A stretch of DNA of 18,678 nucleotides from Atopobium sp. GTDB lineage: Bacteria > Actinomycetota > Coriobacteriia > Coriobacteriales > Atopobiaceae. The notes under the pieces were generated by a model. It was not told where the DNA came from, searched no databases, and saw only the letters and a list, made by a program, of their open reading frames with translations. Below, one piece after another: positions 1 to 7,340 of this stretch (positions are counted from its first letter, which is position 1; each line of letters begins with the position of its first letter). The stretch is from contig JABZHR010000018.1 of assembly GCA_015258715.1 (NCBI GenBank), positions 1-18,678 of the forward strand, written 5' to 3'. Made by a program: the position numbers and the translations under genes.

Positions 1-3
1 GTT

Positions 4-77
4 GTCGTAAGCGCCATTGTAGACCCATGGGTCACTACCTTCTCTTTTGTTGTTGCACTAGCAATGAAAATTCAAGG
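4..77. repeat. 74-bp terminal inverted repeat, left copy
   Basis: These 74 bases are the exact reverse complement of 18605-18678. Identity stops abruptly at 77/78, where the left copy continues CCC and the other GCAG. The outer limit is cut by the window end, so the real repeat may be longer. It contains the 12-bp palindrome GACCCATGGGTC at 22-33. On the minus strand, reading out of the window, GAGAAGG precedes possible GTG and ATG starts, so this could be the 5' end of a gene inside a repeated element such as an insertion sequence; too little is visible to identify it. Confidence 0.9.
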
Positions 78-85
78 CCCAAAAA

Positions 86-245
86 GGTAAAAAATGCGTT
101 TAGTTGGTGTATTCATTTTGAAAATGAGGTGTTTTGACTAAATTAGTAAAAGAAATAGTTAAAATTTTTTCGCTTATCCTGGGCAAACATTAGTATAAAA
201 AGTTGAACTAAATTTCTTCATTTCCAACTAAACGCATTTTTTACC
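86..245. repeat. 160-bp MITE-like element with 22-bp inverted ends
   Basis: Perfect 22-bp inverted arms lie at 86-107 (starting GGTAAAAAATGCGTTTAG) and 224-245 (ending CGCATTTTTTACC). The 116-bp interior is AT-rich, has no open frame, holds a small palindrome (TCATTTT-G-AAAATGA near 113-127) and several degenerate ACTAAA words related to the arms. Just outside the arms are similar words, AAGGCCCAAAAA at 74-85 and GAGGCTCCAAAAA at about 249-261, which might be a diverged target duplication. The structure fits a non-autonomous miniature transposable element or a long-hairpin RNA; no transposase is present. Confidence 0.6.
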
Positions 246-537
246 ACTTGAGGCTCCAAAAACAGCAATTTTCTAAGTCCTGTGAAAATTTTGCTTATAA
301 AACGCATGAAATATGCAATTTCGTGCATAATGACCAAATATTACGTCATTGACTCAATCGGATTGGATGTACGACTGTCTAATTCCGTGCTTTGCGTTTA
401 CGGCGAATCGAAATGATAATAAAAAGTTGCAGAAGTTTTTCTTAAGGTAACTCTGTTCAAAAGTTTGTACAGGTAAGTTTAATTCGTTTTGAGTTGCGGT
501 ACAGTAAATGCATACAACATCAAAAGGTCGACGGTTG
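246..537. other. AT-rich intergenic stretch with small dyads
   Basis: I see no gene in this stretch. It holds two small dyads: GCATGAAAT at 304-312 opposite ATTTCGTGC at 318-326 (one G-T pair), and AATGAC at 329-334 opposite GTCATT at 345-350. They could be protein-binding sites or hairpins upstream of pepT. Base composition is much more AT-rich than the array that follows. Confidence 0.35.
392..420 (+). promoter_or_regulatory. possible promoter upstream of pepT
   Basis: TTGCGT (392-397) and GATAAT (415-420) are separated by 17 bases. The -10 matches consensus at five of six positions but the -35 only at three. If used, the transcript would have a leader of about 310 bases containing the GC-rich array. 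This is the only reasonable sigma-70-type match I saw in the gap. Confidence 0.25.
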
Positions 538-720
538 CGACCTGCACTGCCCGCGCTACCTGCGCTGCTCGCACCGCCCGCGCGACCCGCACCAGCCGTG
601 CGACCCGCGTTGCCCGCACTGCCCGCATTGCCCGCACCGCCCGCGCGACCCGCACCAGCCGTGCGACCCGCGTTGCCCGCACCCGCGCCGCGACCTGCAC
701 CACCCGCCCCGCCGACCTTG
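538..720. repeat. GC-rich short-word array with 63-bp direct repeat
   Basis: The stretch is built almost entirely from variants of GCCCGCAC, GACCCGC and GCACCAGCC. A perfect 49-bp direct repeat occurs at 571-619 and 634-682, a period of 63 bp. All three forward frames and some reverse frames stay open because of the composition, so long open frames here carry no coding weight. One frame runs into pepT without a stop, giving a Pro/Ala/Arg-rich stretch, but the ribosome binding site just before 742 argues that translation starts after the array. The same kind of word reappears just downstream of pepT. Confidence 0.8.
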
Positions 721-741
721 CCCGATCCAGAGAGGATACCT

Positions 742-2004
742 ATGTCTGAAACCGCAACTAACCAGCTCCCCGATGTCGCCGAGCGCTTTATGCGCTACGT
801 GCAGGTTGACTCCCAGTCCAACCCCGACAACGACACTGTCACCCCTTCCACGCCTGCTCAGCACGAGATGGCCCGCTACCTGGGCGAAGAGCTCAAGGCG
901 CTGGGCTGCACCGACGTCACCGTTGACGAGCACGCCTACGTCACCGGCACCTTCGCCGCATCCAAGGGCGCCGAGTCGGCTCCCGCGCTGATGCTCTGCT
1001 CGCACCTGGACTCCGTCATCGACGCGCCTGCCTCGGGCATCAAGCCGCACGTCGTCCACTACGAGGGCGGTGACCTGGGCGCCGGCATCGTCAACGGCAA
1101 GACTATCGCTACCACTCAGGAGCAGGTCCCTGACCTCAAGGATTTTGTGGGCATGGACATCATTTGCTCCGACGGCTCCACGCTGCTTTCCGCTGACGAT
1201 AAGGCCGGTGTGGCTGAGATTTGTGCGCTGCTCAAGCGCCTGGGCGACAACCCTGAGCTCGCACACCCTACGCTCAAGATTGCGTTTGTCCCCGACGAGG
1301 AGATCGGTCACGGCGCAAGCCTGCTTGACCTAGACAAACTCGGCGCTGCGTACGGCTATACCGTCGACGGTGAGGCTCTCGGCGAGTTCAACTACGAGTG
1401 CTTCAACGCAGCTCACGCCGACGTCTACTTCAAGGGCGTCATGGTTCACCCTGGCAGCGCCAAGGACGTCATGATCAACGCCATCACCGTGGCTTCCGAG
1501 TTCCAACAGATGATCCCCGCCTTCGAGCGCCCTGAGCACACCGAGGGCTACGAGGGCTTCTACCACCCAATCGCCATCGAGGGCTCCGCGTCCGAGGTCA
1601 AGCTTAGCTACATCGTCCGCGACCACGACGCCCAGATTTTTGCCAACCGTCAGCAGGTCCTGCAGGATATCGCCGCGTTCTTGAACAAGCGCTATGGCGA
1701 GAATACCGTCCGCGTTGAAATTCACCAGGAGTATCGCAACATGGCCGAGAAGTTCGACGGCTACGAGTTCCTGATTGATTATGCGCTTGAGGCAAATCGC
1801 GAGGTTGGCATTGAGCCTAAGCCTGTTGCTGCTCGTGGCGGTACCGACGGCGCTCAGCTCACGTTCCGCGGCCTGCCTTGTCCTAATATTGCTACCGGCG
1901 GATACAACGCTCACTCCGTGCGTGAGTTTGTTCCCGTGCCAAGCCTTGAAGTCACTGTTGATCTTCTGGAGAAGCTCGTCGCCAAGTTCGCCGCACGCGG
2001 CTAG
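742..2004 (+). CDS. pepT: peptidase T (tripeptide aminopeptidase, M20B)
   Basis: This is a cytoplasmic zinc peptidase that removes the N-terminal residue from tripeptides in the last steps of peptide use. The product is 420 residues, close to the 408 of E. coli PepT. The family's metal-binding and catalytic positions are visible in order: SHLD (H88, D90), SADDKAG (D152), DEEIGHG (E186, E187), YTVDGEALGEF (D209), the lid VHPGSAKDVMINA, and RGGTDGAQLTFRGLPCPN followed by GGYNAH (H391). The ATG at 742 is chosen because AGAGAGG precedes it by a few bases; the frame is open back to 508 through the repetitive array, so a 78-residue Pro/Ala-rich extension cannot be strictly excluded but is unlikely. 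The first two thirds use almost only G/C-ending codons, while from about 1780 T-ending codons become common. The gene stands alone between two GC-rich arrays, and its last codons are part of a duplicated unit. Confidence 0.95.
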   Translation: MSETATNQLPDVAERFMRYVQVDSQSNPDNDTVTPSTPAQHEMARYLGEELKALGCTDVTVDEHAYVTGTFAASKGAESAPALMLCSHLDSVIDAPASGIKPHVVHYEGGDLGAGIVNGKTIATTQEQVPDLKDFVGMDIICSDGSTLLSADDKAGVAEICALLKRLGDNPELAHPTLKIAFVPDEEIGHGASLLDLDKLGAAYGYTVDGEALGEFNYECFNAAHADVYFKGVMVHPGSAKDVMINAITVASEFQQMIPAFERPEHTEGYEGFYHPIAIEGSASEVKLSYIVRDHDAQIFANRQQVLQDIAAFLNKRYGENTVRVEIHQEYRNMAEKFDGYEFLIDYALEANREVGIEPKPVAARGGTDGAQLTFRGLPCPNIATGGYNAHSVREFVPVPSLEVTVDLLEKLVAKFAARG

Positions 2005-2085
2005 CGTCCGCACCCGCGCCACGCCCGCGCTCGCGGCTAGCGCCCGCACCCGCACTCGGGACCGCACGCGACCGCTTGACGTGCA
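1997..2085. repeat. GC-rich array overlapping and following the pepT stop
   Basis: A 21-bp unit at 1997-2017, containing the last pepT codons and its TAG (GCGGCTAGCG followed by TCCGCACCCGC), recurs at 2033-2053 with one T-to-C change. The rest is made of CCCGCACCCGC and CACGCG variants like those upstream of pepT. No terminator with a T-run is visible here. The copy of the gene's end in the intergenic space suggests local duplication or slippage. Confidence 0.65.
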
Positions 2086-2215
2086 GCTTTGCCACTCATA
2101 GCTTGATTGCTACCGTCTACGCTCCCGTTCACCCTTGTCAATAAATGGTGTGCGGGGGCGTAGCATAATTATGAAGGGTCATTGTTCTTTTTTTCACGGA
2201 GTAAGGGAGGTCGCA

Positions 2216-2758
2216 ATGCTCGCAGTGTTTTTTGGAATTGTTGTCGTTGCGGCACCCGTCATAGCTGCGTTTTTAGAGCACTCGGGAAACGTTGGAATTT
2301 CCGAGCGTCGCCACAGCCATCACGATACCTACGTGACTCCCGCATCGCTCACACGTTCGCTCATTATTGACATGGCATTTGTTAGTGCAATCGCAGTTAT
2401 TCTCGGCTGGCTTTGCTACGTTAATGTATTTACGCCAAACCCAGACATTGTTATGGCGTTTTTTGCGTCCTTCTCGGTTGTCATGTTTATGGCGTGGTAC
2501 ATCTTGAGTCGTTATAAGGTCTCGCTTTTTGATGACGAGATGGTTGTAGTGCCCTTTGTAGGCTCTGAAATTTCCATCAACTACCAGGACATTAAGCGCA
2601 TGGAGTGGGTTGGCGGACGTCGGGGCTCCGGGTTTAGAGATCTTCTAATTTTGACTTCGAATGCGTCAAAGGTGCGTCTCTCGGGTATGATTGGACTAGA
2701 CCAAGTGTTGCTCAAGATTGATCGCTTTGACGTCTTGGCACATAGTTCAACTAGATAG
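2216..2758 (+). CDS. small membrane protein with possible PH-like cytoplasmic domain
   Basis: I do not recognise a named family with certainty. The 180-residue product starts at ATG 2216, preceded by GGGAGG at 2205-2210; an upstream in-frame TTG at 2135 has no such site. Hydrophobic segments cover about residues 1-20, 50-75 (LIIDMAFVSAIAVILGWLCY) and 80-105 (VMAFFASFSVVMFMAWYIL), with a His-rich loop (RRHSHHD) after the first. The C-terminal 75 residues begin YKVSLFDDEMVVVPF and continue with SEISINYQDIKRMEW, a beta-strand pattern typical of bacterial PH-like domains attached to membrane anchors. It sits alone between two short-word arrays with no operon partner. Function is unknown; the PH-like reading is inferred from pattern only. 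Confidence 0.7.
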   Translation: MLAVFFGIVVVAAPVIAAFLEHSGNVGISERRHSHHDTYVTPASLTRSLIIDMAFVSAIAVILGWLCYVNVFTPNPDIVMAFFASFSVVMFMAWYILSRYKVSLFDDEMVVVPFVGSEISINYQDIKRMEWVGGRRGSGFRDLLILTSNASKVRLSGMIGLDQVLLKIDRFDVLAHSSTR

Positions 2759-2765
2759 AAGTACA

Positions 2766-2895
2766 ATGCTGCGACTTAGCTCGCGTCGATTTAGCTCGTG
2801 TTAGCGTAGAGCTTGCTAGCTTGGAGCTGCGTTGGCGTAGGGCTGCATCCGCTTGGGTTGCGACGCGCGTTGCGTTTGCCCAGCTACGTAGCATG
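2766..2895. repeat. degenerate TTAGCTCG/GCGTAG word array
   Basis: The gap between the membrane protein and the first HAD gene is filled with variants of TTAGCTCG, TTAGCGTAGAGCTTG, TTGGCGTAGGGCT and GCGACGCGCGTTGCG. No exact long repeat is present, but word reuse is obvious over about 130 bp and differs from the words around pepT. No gene, terminator or clear promoter is visible. Confidence 0.5.
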
Positions 2896-2913
2896 CAGTA
2901 ACGGGGGACGTTT

Positions 2914-3774
2914 GTGATTAAGCTTGTTTTATCTGATATGGACAACACGCTGGTACCCTTCGGAAACAAGCGTGTGTCGGACTTCACACGCAAGGCAATC
3001 CATACGCTCCTTGAAGAAACAGATATCGCTTTTGGCCCTTGTACCGGCCGAGATTATGTTGAGCTGATGCGTCTTTTTAGCCTCGACGAGGCGTGTATGC
3101 AGACAGGAGTCATGTCTACAGGCAAGCGCGTGCTGTACAAAGGCAAGACTATCTCGCTCTCCGTTTTTGATCATAAAACATTGCAGGGTGTCGCAGATGC
3201 TCTTGCTGACGAGAAGAACATGTTCTTGGTCTGCTATCCAGAACAGACTAACCTCTTTAATCCAGCATATGTTGTCGGTGCGCCTGACAATAAAGACATT
3301 CTCGCTGATTACGAGCGTAGAATGGTGTTTGTCTCGGGCATTGTCGACCAAGTCCCCGATGACGTCGATTTTGTTGCAGCAACAGTTGCTTGCCCGGGAA
3401 CAGAGGAGGACATGGAGCGTTGTCGCCAAAAGATTGCCGCAGTCTGTCCAGATGTTTACACGGTTTCGGTCATTCCTCAATGGTTTGACGTGTTGCCCAA
3501 GGGTGTTTCCAAGCTGACTGGCTTTGAAACGCTTCTGGAAAGAACGGGTATTTCTCCAGAAGAGGTGCTTGTTTTTGGAGACGGCGAGAATGACATTGAT
3601 ATCCTTAGTAAAGTTCCGCACTCGGTGGCGGTGGCAAATGCAATTCCAGAGGTCAAGCAGGTAGCAAAGCACCACGTAGGTGCATCTGCAGATGACGGCG
3701 TTGCGCATGCCTTGCTTGAGCTGGTACGCGCAACAAAAGCAGGGGAGACTCCCCGTTTTATGATGGAGAACTAG
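2914..3774 (+). CDS. HAD-superfamily hydrolase, Cof type (first of tandem pair)
   Basis: This is probably a cytoplasmic sugar-phosphate or nucleotide phosphatase; the substrate cannot be told from sequence. The 286-residue product has all four HAD motifs: LSDMDNTL (nucleophile D8, acid/base D10), a threonine in GPCTGR (T44), lysines in LPKGVSK (K196, K200) and FGDGENDIDI (D223, D227). The long insert between motifs II and III is the C2 cap of subfamily IIB, the Cof class. The start is GTG at 2914, chosen because GGGGGA lies at 2903-2908. It is followed after one base by a second gene of the same family, so the two are surely co-transcribed and perhaps translationally coupled. The pair are diverged paralogues in sequence, with different residues around the motifs. 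Confidence 0.9.
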   Translation: MIKLVLSDMDNTLVPFGNKRVSDFTRKAIHTLLEETDIAFGPCTGRDYVELMRLFSLDEACMQTGVMSTGKRVLYKGKTISLSVFDHKTLQGVADALADEKNMFLVCYPEQTNLFNPAYVVGAPDNKDILADYERRMVFVSGIVDQVPDDVDFVAATVACPGTEEDMERCRQKIAAVCPDVYTVSVIPQWFDVLPKGVSKLTGFETLLERTGISPEEVLVFGDGENDIDILSKVPHSVAVANAIPEVKQVAKHHVGASADDGVAHALLELVRATKAGETPRFMMEN

Positions 3775-3775
3775 C

Positions 3776-4573
3776 ATGATTAGACTCATTGCATCGGACA
3801 TGGACGGTACGCTACTGGACCAGAATTCCGAGGTTCCGCCAGAGACATTTGAGCTCATCGAAGAGCTGTACAAGCGCGGCGTTCACTTTGTGGCAAGTTC
3901 CGGTCGTCGTTACGATACATTGCGTTGGCTGTTTGAGCCGGTCGCAGATAAGATTGACTACGTGGCCTCCCTTGGCACGCAGGTCTATGTAGAGAACGAG
4001 GTCATCGACCGCGAGGTTTTCTCGTCAGCTTCTATTCGTAAGCTGTTTGAGTTGACGTCTGAGTTTGACTGCATTCACCTGGTTGTTTATGACCGCACGC
4101 ATACGTATCTGCTGGACGATCAGAGTTCGTTTGTGCGTGAGCTGGATAAAGACCTGCCAAACGCCGAGCGCGTGTTTGATCCGCCTTCACCTGACGTTAG
4201 TATCATCAAGGCTGCTATTTGCTGCGATTCAAGGGCTCGTTCCATGGATATGGCCATGATTCTTGAGCGCGAGATGGGCGATAGACTTTCGTTCATGCCT
4301 TCTGGAGAGACATGGATTGACGTGGTGCCTCGTGGTGTGAACAAGGCTACAGGACTTGAGCAAATCCGCAGGTACTATGGCATTTCTCGTGACGAGATTG
4401 CCGTTTTTGGCGATTCCATGAACGACTACGCTATGCTGCGTTATGCGGGCACCGCGTACGTTATGGACAACGCTCGCTACGCGCTCAAGACGATTGCCTC
4501 CAAGGTCATTGCACCTAACACCGAGCAGGGTGTCCAGAAAGAAATGCGTCGTATTCTGGAAGAGTTGGCGTAA
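3776..4573 (+). CDS. HAD-superfamily hydrolase, Cof type (second of tandem pair)
   Basis: The 265-residue product is a second Cof-type phosphatase with motifs SDMDGTLL (D8, D10), SSGRR (S41/S42), VPRGVNK (K190) and FGDSMNDYAM (D213, D217), and a C2-type cap between motifs II and III. It begins one base after the stop of the preceding HAD gene, with GGAGAA inside the end of that gene as its ribosome binding site. The motif I DMDGT form is the commoner one, whereas its partner has DMDNT. Likely job: dephosphorylation of small phosphorylated metabolites in the cytoplasm. No neighbouring gene points to a particular substrate. There is no terminator directly after it, and a new promoter seems to follow for the regulator gene. 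Confidence 0.92.
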   Translation: MIRLIASDMDGTLLDQNSEVPPETFELIEELYKRGVHFVASSGRRYDTLRWLFEPVADKIDYVASLGTQVYVENEVIDREVFSSASIRKLFELTSEFDCIHLVVYDRTHTYLLDDQSSFVRELDKDLPNAERVFDPPSPDVSIIKAAICCDSRARSMDMAMILEREMGDRLSFMPSGETWIDVVPRGVNKATGLEQIRRYYGISRDEIAVFGDSMNDYAMLRYAGTAYVMDNARYALKTIASKVIAPNTEQGVQKEMRRILEELA

Positions 4574-4595
4574 GGGCTTGGCGCCGTTTACTAAA

Positions 4596-4623
4596 TTGTT
4601 CAGCATGACCATTTGGCGATAAT
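4596..4623 (+). promoter_or_regulatory. probable promoter of the ROK-like regulator gene
   Basis: TTGTTC (4596-4601) and GATAAT (4618-4623) are 16 bases apart, a fair sigma-70-type match. It lies about 100 bases before the regulator start, and the perfect dyad at 4664-4684 falls downstream of it, where a bound repressor would block transcription. Confidence 0.4.
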
Positions 4624-4663
4624 TTCATACCGTTAGTCCCGTTCCTTTCTAAGTTTGATGGAA

Positions 4664-4684
4664 TTATTTCGAGAGTCGAAATAA
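4664..4684. promoter_or_regulatory. perfect dyad, candidate operator
   Basis: Arms TTATTTCGA (4664-4672) and TCGAAATAA (4676-4684) are exact inverted repeats around GAG. The size and symmetry fit a winged-helix dimer site. It lies 36 bases before the start codon of a gene encoding a winged-helix regulator, so autoregulation is the simple inference. I did not find a second copy before the permease. Confidence 0.55.
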
Positions 4685-4720
4685 GGTAGTACAGACAGAA
4701 ATGGAGAGGAGGGGACGCGT

Positions 4721-5782
4721 ATGCCAATTGTCAGCACTAAAGATATTGCATATTCCAATAAACGTGCCGTTATTAAAGCATTGTGCGAGAAAAACGCTCT
4801 GTCTCGTGTTGAATTGGCTCGTGAATTATCTCTTTCTCCTAGTACTGTTACTACTATTGTTCAAGATTTGCTTCAGTCAAAAATGGTTGAAGAAAGCTCA
4901 AAGCGCGTAGTAACCGCTGGTAGATCAAAGACGCTTCTACAACTTGCTCCAGAGTTTGGTCTCTTGGGACTTGTTCGGGTTTCTCGCCAGAGTCAGGAAC
5001 TTGTGCTCGTTGACATGGCTCTTAACGAGTACGCTCGTACCACGCTGTCAGAAGAGGCTCCTTCGGGAGAAACTCTACTTGAAGGTATTAAAACTGCTCT
5101 TACAAGGCTCATTGTTGACGGCGCAATCCTTAAGGGAATTGGAGTTCTGCTTGAGGGCGATGTACTTGAATCAGAGCTTTCCGTCATGTATTCAACGGGT
5201 CATGATTCGGCAACAATTTCCCTGTTACAAGCGTTAGAGAGTGCCTTCAGGGTAGTGGTGAAGCAATTTGAGCAGAGTGACTTTGCTCTTTCTCAAGTAG
5301 AAGGCTCAAACAATATTGAGGATGTTTCTTCATACTTACATCTTTCATTTGGAACTCGAGTTGTAGCTCAAGTTGTCAGCAATAACACCCCTCTTCCTAT
5401 GAAAGAAGGATTAAATGCAGACGTTACTCAGCAACTTGTGAGCGTAGACGGCCTGCAACTTGATAAGTTAATGAACCTTATCAGTACGGTTCAGAGTCTT
5501 TTCTCTGTTGATGCTGTAGTTGTATCTGTGCCTGAAGAAGATACTTCCACCTCTTTGCTTAAGACAGATGCGCTGAATAAGGCGTTGTCTACTCCTGCGC
5601 TTTTGGTGCAAAAATTTGCTCAGTTTGAGGAATTTCCAAAACTGATCGTAACAAGAATGACTTCAAGAAACTTACTGAGAGATGCTGTTTCTGCCCTAAG
5701 ATTTGCCTGTCTTTGTCCAGAAACTGTCCAGCTTTGGAAACAAGTACTTGTTTCTGGCTGGCATCCAGTAAGTTCGGTGTAG
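4721..5782 (+). CDS. ROK-family-like transcriptional regulator with degenerate kinase domain
   Basis: The product (353 residues) is probably the regulator of the transport and degradation genes that follow. Residues about 12-70 form a winged helix: RAVIKALCEKNALSRVELAR, then LSLSPSTVTTIVQDLL as the recognition helix region, then VTAGRSK in the wing, as in ROK repressors such as NagC/XylR. The remaining 280 residues occupy the place of the ROK sugar-binding domain, but I see neither the glycine-rich ATP motif nor the CxCGxxGC zinc site. It is therefore unlikely to be a kinase, and may sense a non-sugar ligand or have lost ligand binding. GAGGAGGGG precedes the ATG at 4721. Its position before the permease operon in the same direction and the dyad upstream support a local regulatory role. 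Confidence 0.75.
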   Translation: MPIVSTKDIAYSNKRAVIKALCEKNALSRVELARELSLSPSTVTTIVQDLLQSKMVEESSKRVVTAGRSKTLLQLAPEFGLLGLVRVSRQSQELVLVDMALNEYARTTLSEEAPSGETLLEGIKTALTRLIVDGAILKGIGVLLEGDVLESELSVMYSTGHDSATISLLQALESAFRVVVKQFEQSDFALSQVEGSNNIEDVSSYLHLSFGTRVVAQVVSNNTPLPMKEGLNADVTQQLVSVDGLQLDKLMNLISTVQSLFSVDAVVVSVPEEDTSTSLLKTDALNKALSTPALLVQKFAQFEEFPKLIVTRMTSRNLLRDAVSALRFACLCPETVQLWKQVLVSGWHPVSSV

Positions 5783-5787
5783 GTATT

Positions 5788-5870
5788 CGGTAAGACTTTC
5801 GCAGGTCATGTGCAAGAAATCGGTAAGGCTTGCGTAAGAAGCCAGCAAGGTAGATGTAGGGAAGTAGTAC
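5788..5870. repeat. degenerate TCGGTAAG word array after the regulator gene
   Basis: Two related blocks, ATTCGGTAAGACTTTCGCAG and AATCGGTAAGGCTTGCGTAA, lie about 37 bases apart, followed by looser AGCAAGGTAGATGTAGG words. The last codons of the regulator gene (TTCGGTGTAG) already contain the same word. No terminator is visible immediately after the gene. Confidence 0.45.
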
Positions 5871-5902
5871 GCTATGTGCCGCGCTGGAACAAAGGTGTTT
5901 CT

Positions 5903-5927
5903 CGACTTTGTCTGCTCATCAAAGTCG
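5903..5927 (+). promoter_or_regulatory. leader hairpin 1 before the permease gene
   Basis: CGACTTTG (5903-5910) and CAAAGTCG (5920-5927) form a perfect 8-bp stem with a 9-base loop. No T-run follows, so it is not a standard terminator. It may be part of a leader RNA or an operator in the 243-bp gap upstream of the permease. Confidence 0.4.
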
Positions 5928-5966
5928 TCAACATGGTGCTGAGGCATCTATAGAAGTACGTGTAGG

Positions 5967-6005
5967 TTGTTTGAAGGAGAGATAGCTGCACTTGCTATCA
6001 AACAA
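5967..6005 (+). promoter_or_regulatory. leader hairpin 2 just before the permease ribosome binding site
   Basis: GATAGC (5981-5986) pairs with GCTATC (5994-5999) over a 7-base loop, and outside it TTGTTT (5967-5972) pairs with AAACAA (6000-6005), leaving the purine-rich GAAGGAGA bulged on the left. The ribosome binding site AAGGAGG follows at about 6014-6020. The TTCCT just before that site could instead pair with the bulged AGGA, so two alternative folds are possible. This looks like translational or attenuation control, or a repressor-binding dyad (TTGTTTGA / TCAAACAA). Confidence 0.45.
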
Positions 6006-6025
6006 TGTGTTCCTAAGGAGGAAAC

Positions 6026-7327
6026 ATGGTTCAGGGTATTTTGATCCTCTTGGTCTTTGTGGCTGTAGCTGCATTGATGATGACTAAGAAGATCCCAACT
6101 CTGCTTGCCCTGCCACTGATGGCCATTTTGATTTGTGTCATCGCAGGCGTTCCAATGTTTGGAAAAGACGGCGACGGAAAAGAAATTGGCTGGCTGACAT
6201 CAGTATTTGAGGCTGGTACCGTTCGTATGGGTGCCGCAATCATGGCTGTTATTTTTGGCGCATGGTTGGGCCAGCTTATGAACAAGACTGGTGTTACCGA
6301 GACAATCATCAAGAAAAGCGCAGAGCTTGGTGGCGATAAGCCCCTGGTAATCACCTTGATTATGTCTATTGCAGTAGCTGTCCTCTTTACTACACTTTCT
6401 GGCTTGGGATCCATCATCATGGTTGGCTCAATCGTCCTGCCAATTTTGATTTCTGTTGGTGTTCCCGCAGCTAGTGCAGCATGTATCTTCTTGATGTCCT
6501 TTACCACTGGTCTGGCACTCAATATTGCCAACTGGACAACCTTCGCAAAGCTTTTCAACCTAGACATTTCTCAGGTTCAGGGCTTTGAGGTTTATCTTGC
6601 TGTTGCAACTGGTATTGCAACTTTGATTATGATTGTTGTTGAGTTCAAGCGTAATGGCATTAAGTTTGCCTTCAGCGCTCCAGTTGCTGAGCAGAGCAAC
6701 TCCAAGCAGCTCACCGGTGTTGCTGGTGGTCTTGCAATGTTGACTCCACTGATTCCTATTGTGCTTGTTGCTTTCTTGAAGGTTCCTGTTACCCCAGCAT
6801 TTACCGTTGGTATTCTGTGGTGCCTGCTGTTTACCTCCAAGAGCTTTAGCAAGGCAATGAACCTTCTTGCAAAGACTTGCTATGACGGCGTAACCGACGC
6901 TGGTCCTGCAATTATCCTGATGGTTGGCATTGGTATCCTTTACCTTGCAGTTACCAACCCAACGGTTAAGGCAGTTCTTAACCCATTCCTGCTTGGCATC
7001 ATGCCACAGAACCTTATTGCATACATCGTCTTCTTTGCGGTCCTCTCGCCATTGGCTCTGTATCGTGGACCTATGAACATGTTTGGTCTTGGTTCTGGCA
7101 TCGCAGCTCTTATCATTGGCCTGAACACCTTGAATCCTCTTGCTGTCATGGGCGCATTCCTGGCTGCAGAGCGCATCCAGGCAGGTGGCGACCCAACCAA
7201 CACTCAGAACGTTTGGACTGCAAACTTCTGCGAGGTTGACGTCAACACCGTTACTCGTAAGATGCTCCCTTACCTCTGGGCAGTTTCCATCTTTGGTGTA
7301 ATTCTGTCTGGTGTTCTGTACTTCTAA
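6026..7327 (+). CDS. GntP/CitM-like ion-coupled permease
   Basis: This 433-residue polytopic membrane protein has about 11-12 hydrophobic segments and belongs by general pattern to the ion transporter superfamily of organic-acid carriers (GntP, CitM, Dcu-like). Segments visible include residues 1-20, 27-45, 68-85, 103-145, 150-170 and 185-203, then six further segments in the second half. Conserved-looking elements are the glycine-rich TLSGLGSIIMVGSIVLPIL and the polar loop PLALYRGPMNMFGLGSG. AAGGAGG precedes the ATG at 6026. It is the first gene of the operon and presumably imports the substrate handled by the hydantoinase-like and FAD proteins. The substrate is not determined by the sequence. 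An intrinsic terminator directly after it would make it the most abundant product of the operon. Confidence 0.85.
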   Translation: MVQGILILLVFVAVAALMMTKKIPTLLALPLMAILICVIAGVPMFGKDGDGKEIGWLTSVFEAGTVRMGAAIMAVIFGAWLGQLMNKTGVTETIIKKSAELGGDKPLVITLIMSIAVAVLFTTLSGLGSIIMVGSIVLPILISVGVPAASAACIFLMSFTTGLALNIANWTTFAKLFNLDISQVQGFEVYLAVATGIATLIMIVVEFKRNGIKFAFSAPVAEQSNSKQLTGVAGGLAMLTPLIPIVLVAFLKVPVTPAFTVGILWCLLFTSKSFSKAMNLLAKTCYDGVTDAGPAIILMVGIGILYLAVTNPTVKAVLNPFLLGIMPQNLIAYIVFFAVLSPLALYRGPMNMFGLGSGIAALIIGLNTLNPLAVMGAFLAAERIQAGGDPTNTQNVWTANFCEVDVNTVTRKMLPYLWAVSIFGVILSGVLYF

Positions 7328-7340
7328 GTTCTGACCTTGG

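Noticed and set aside
508..741. In-frame Pro/Ala/Arg-rich N-terminal extension of PepT
   Set aside because: All frames are open through the GC-rich repeats, the extension has no counterpart in PepT proteins, and a ribosome binding site lies directly before ATG 742.
2135..2215. TTG start of the small membrane protein
   Set aside because: The 27 extra residues lack a ribosome binding site, whereas ATG 2216 has GGGAGG at a normal distance and begins a membrane segment.
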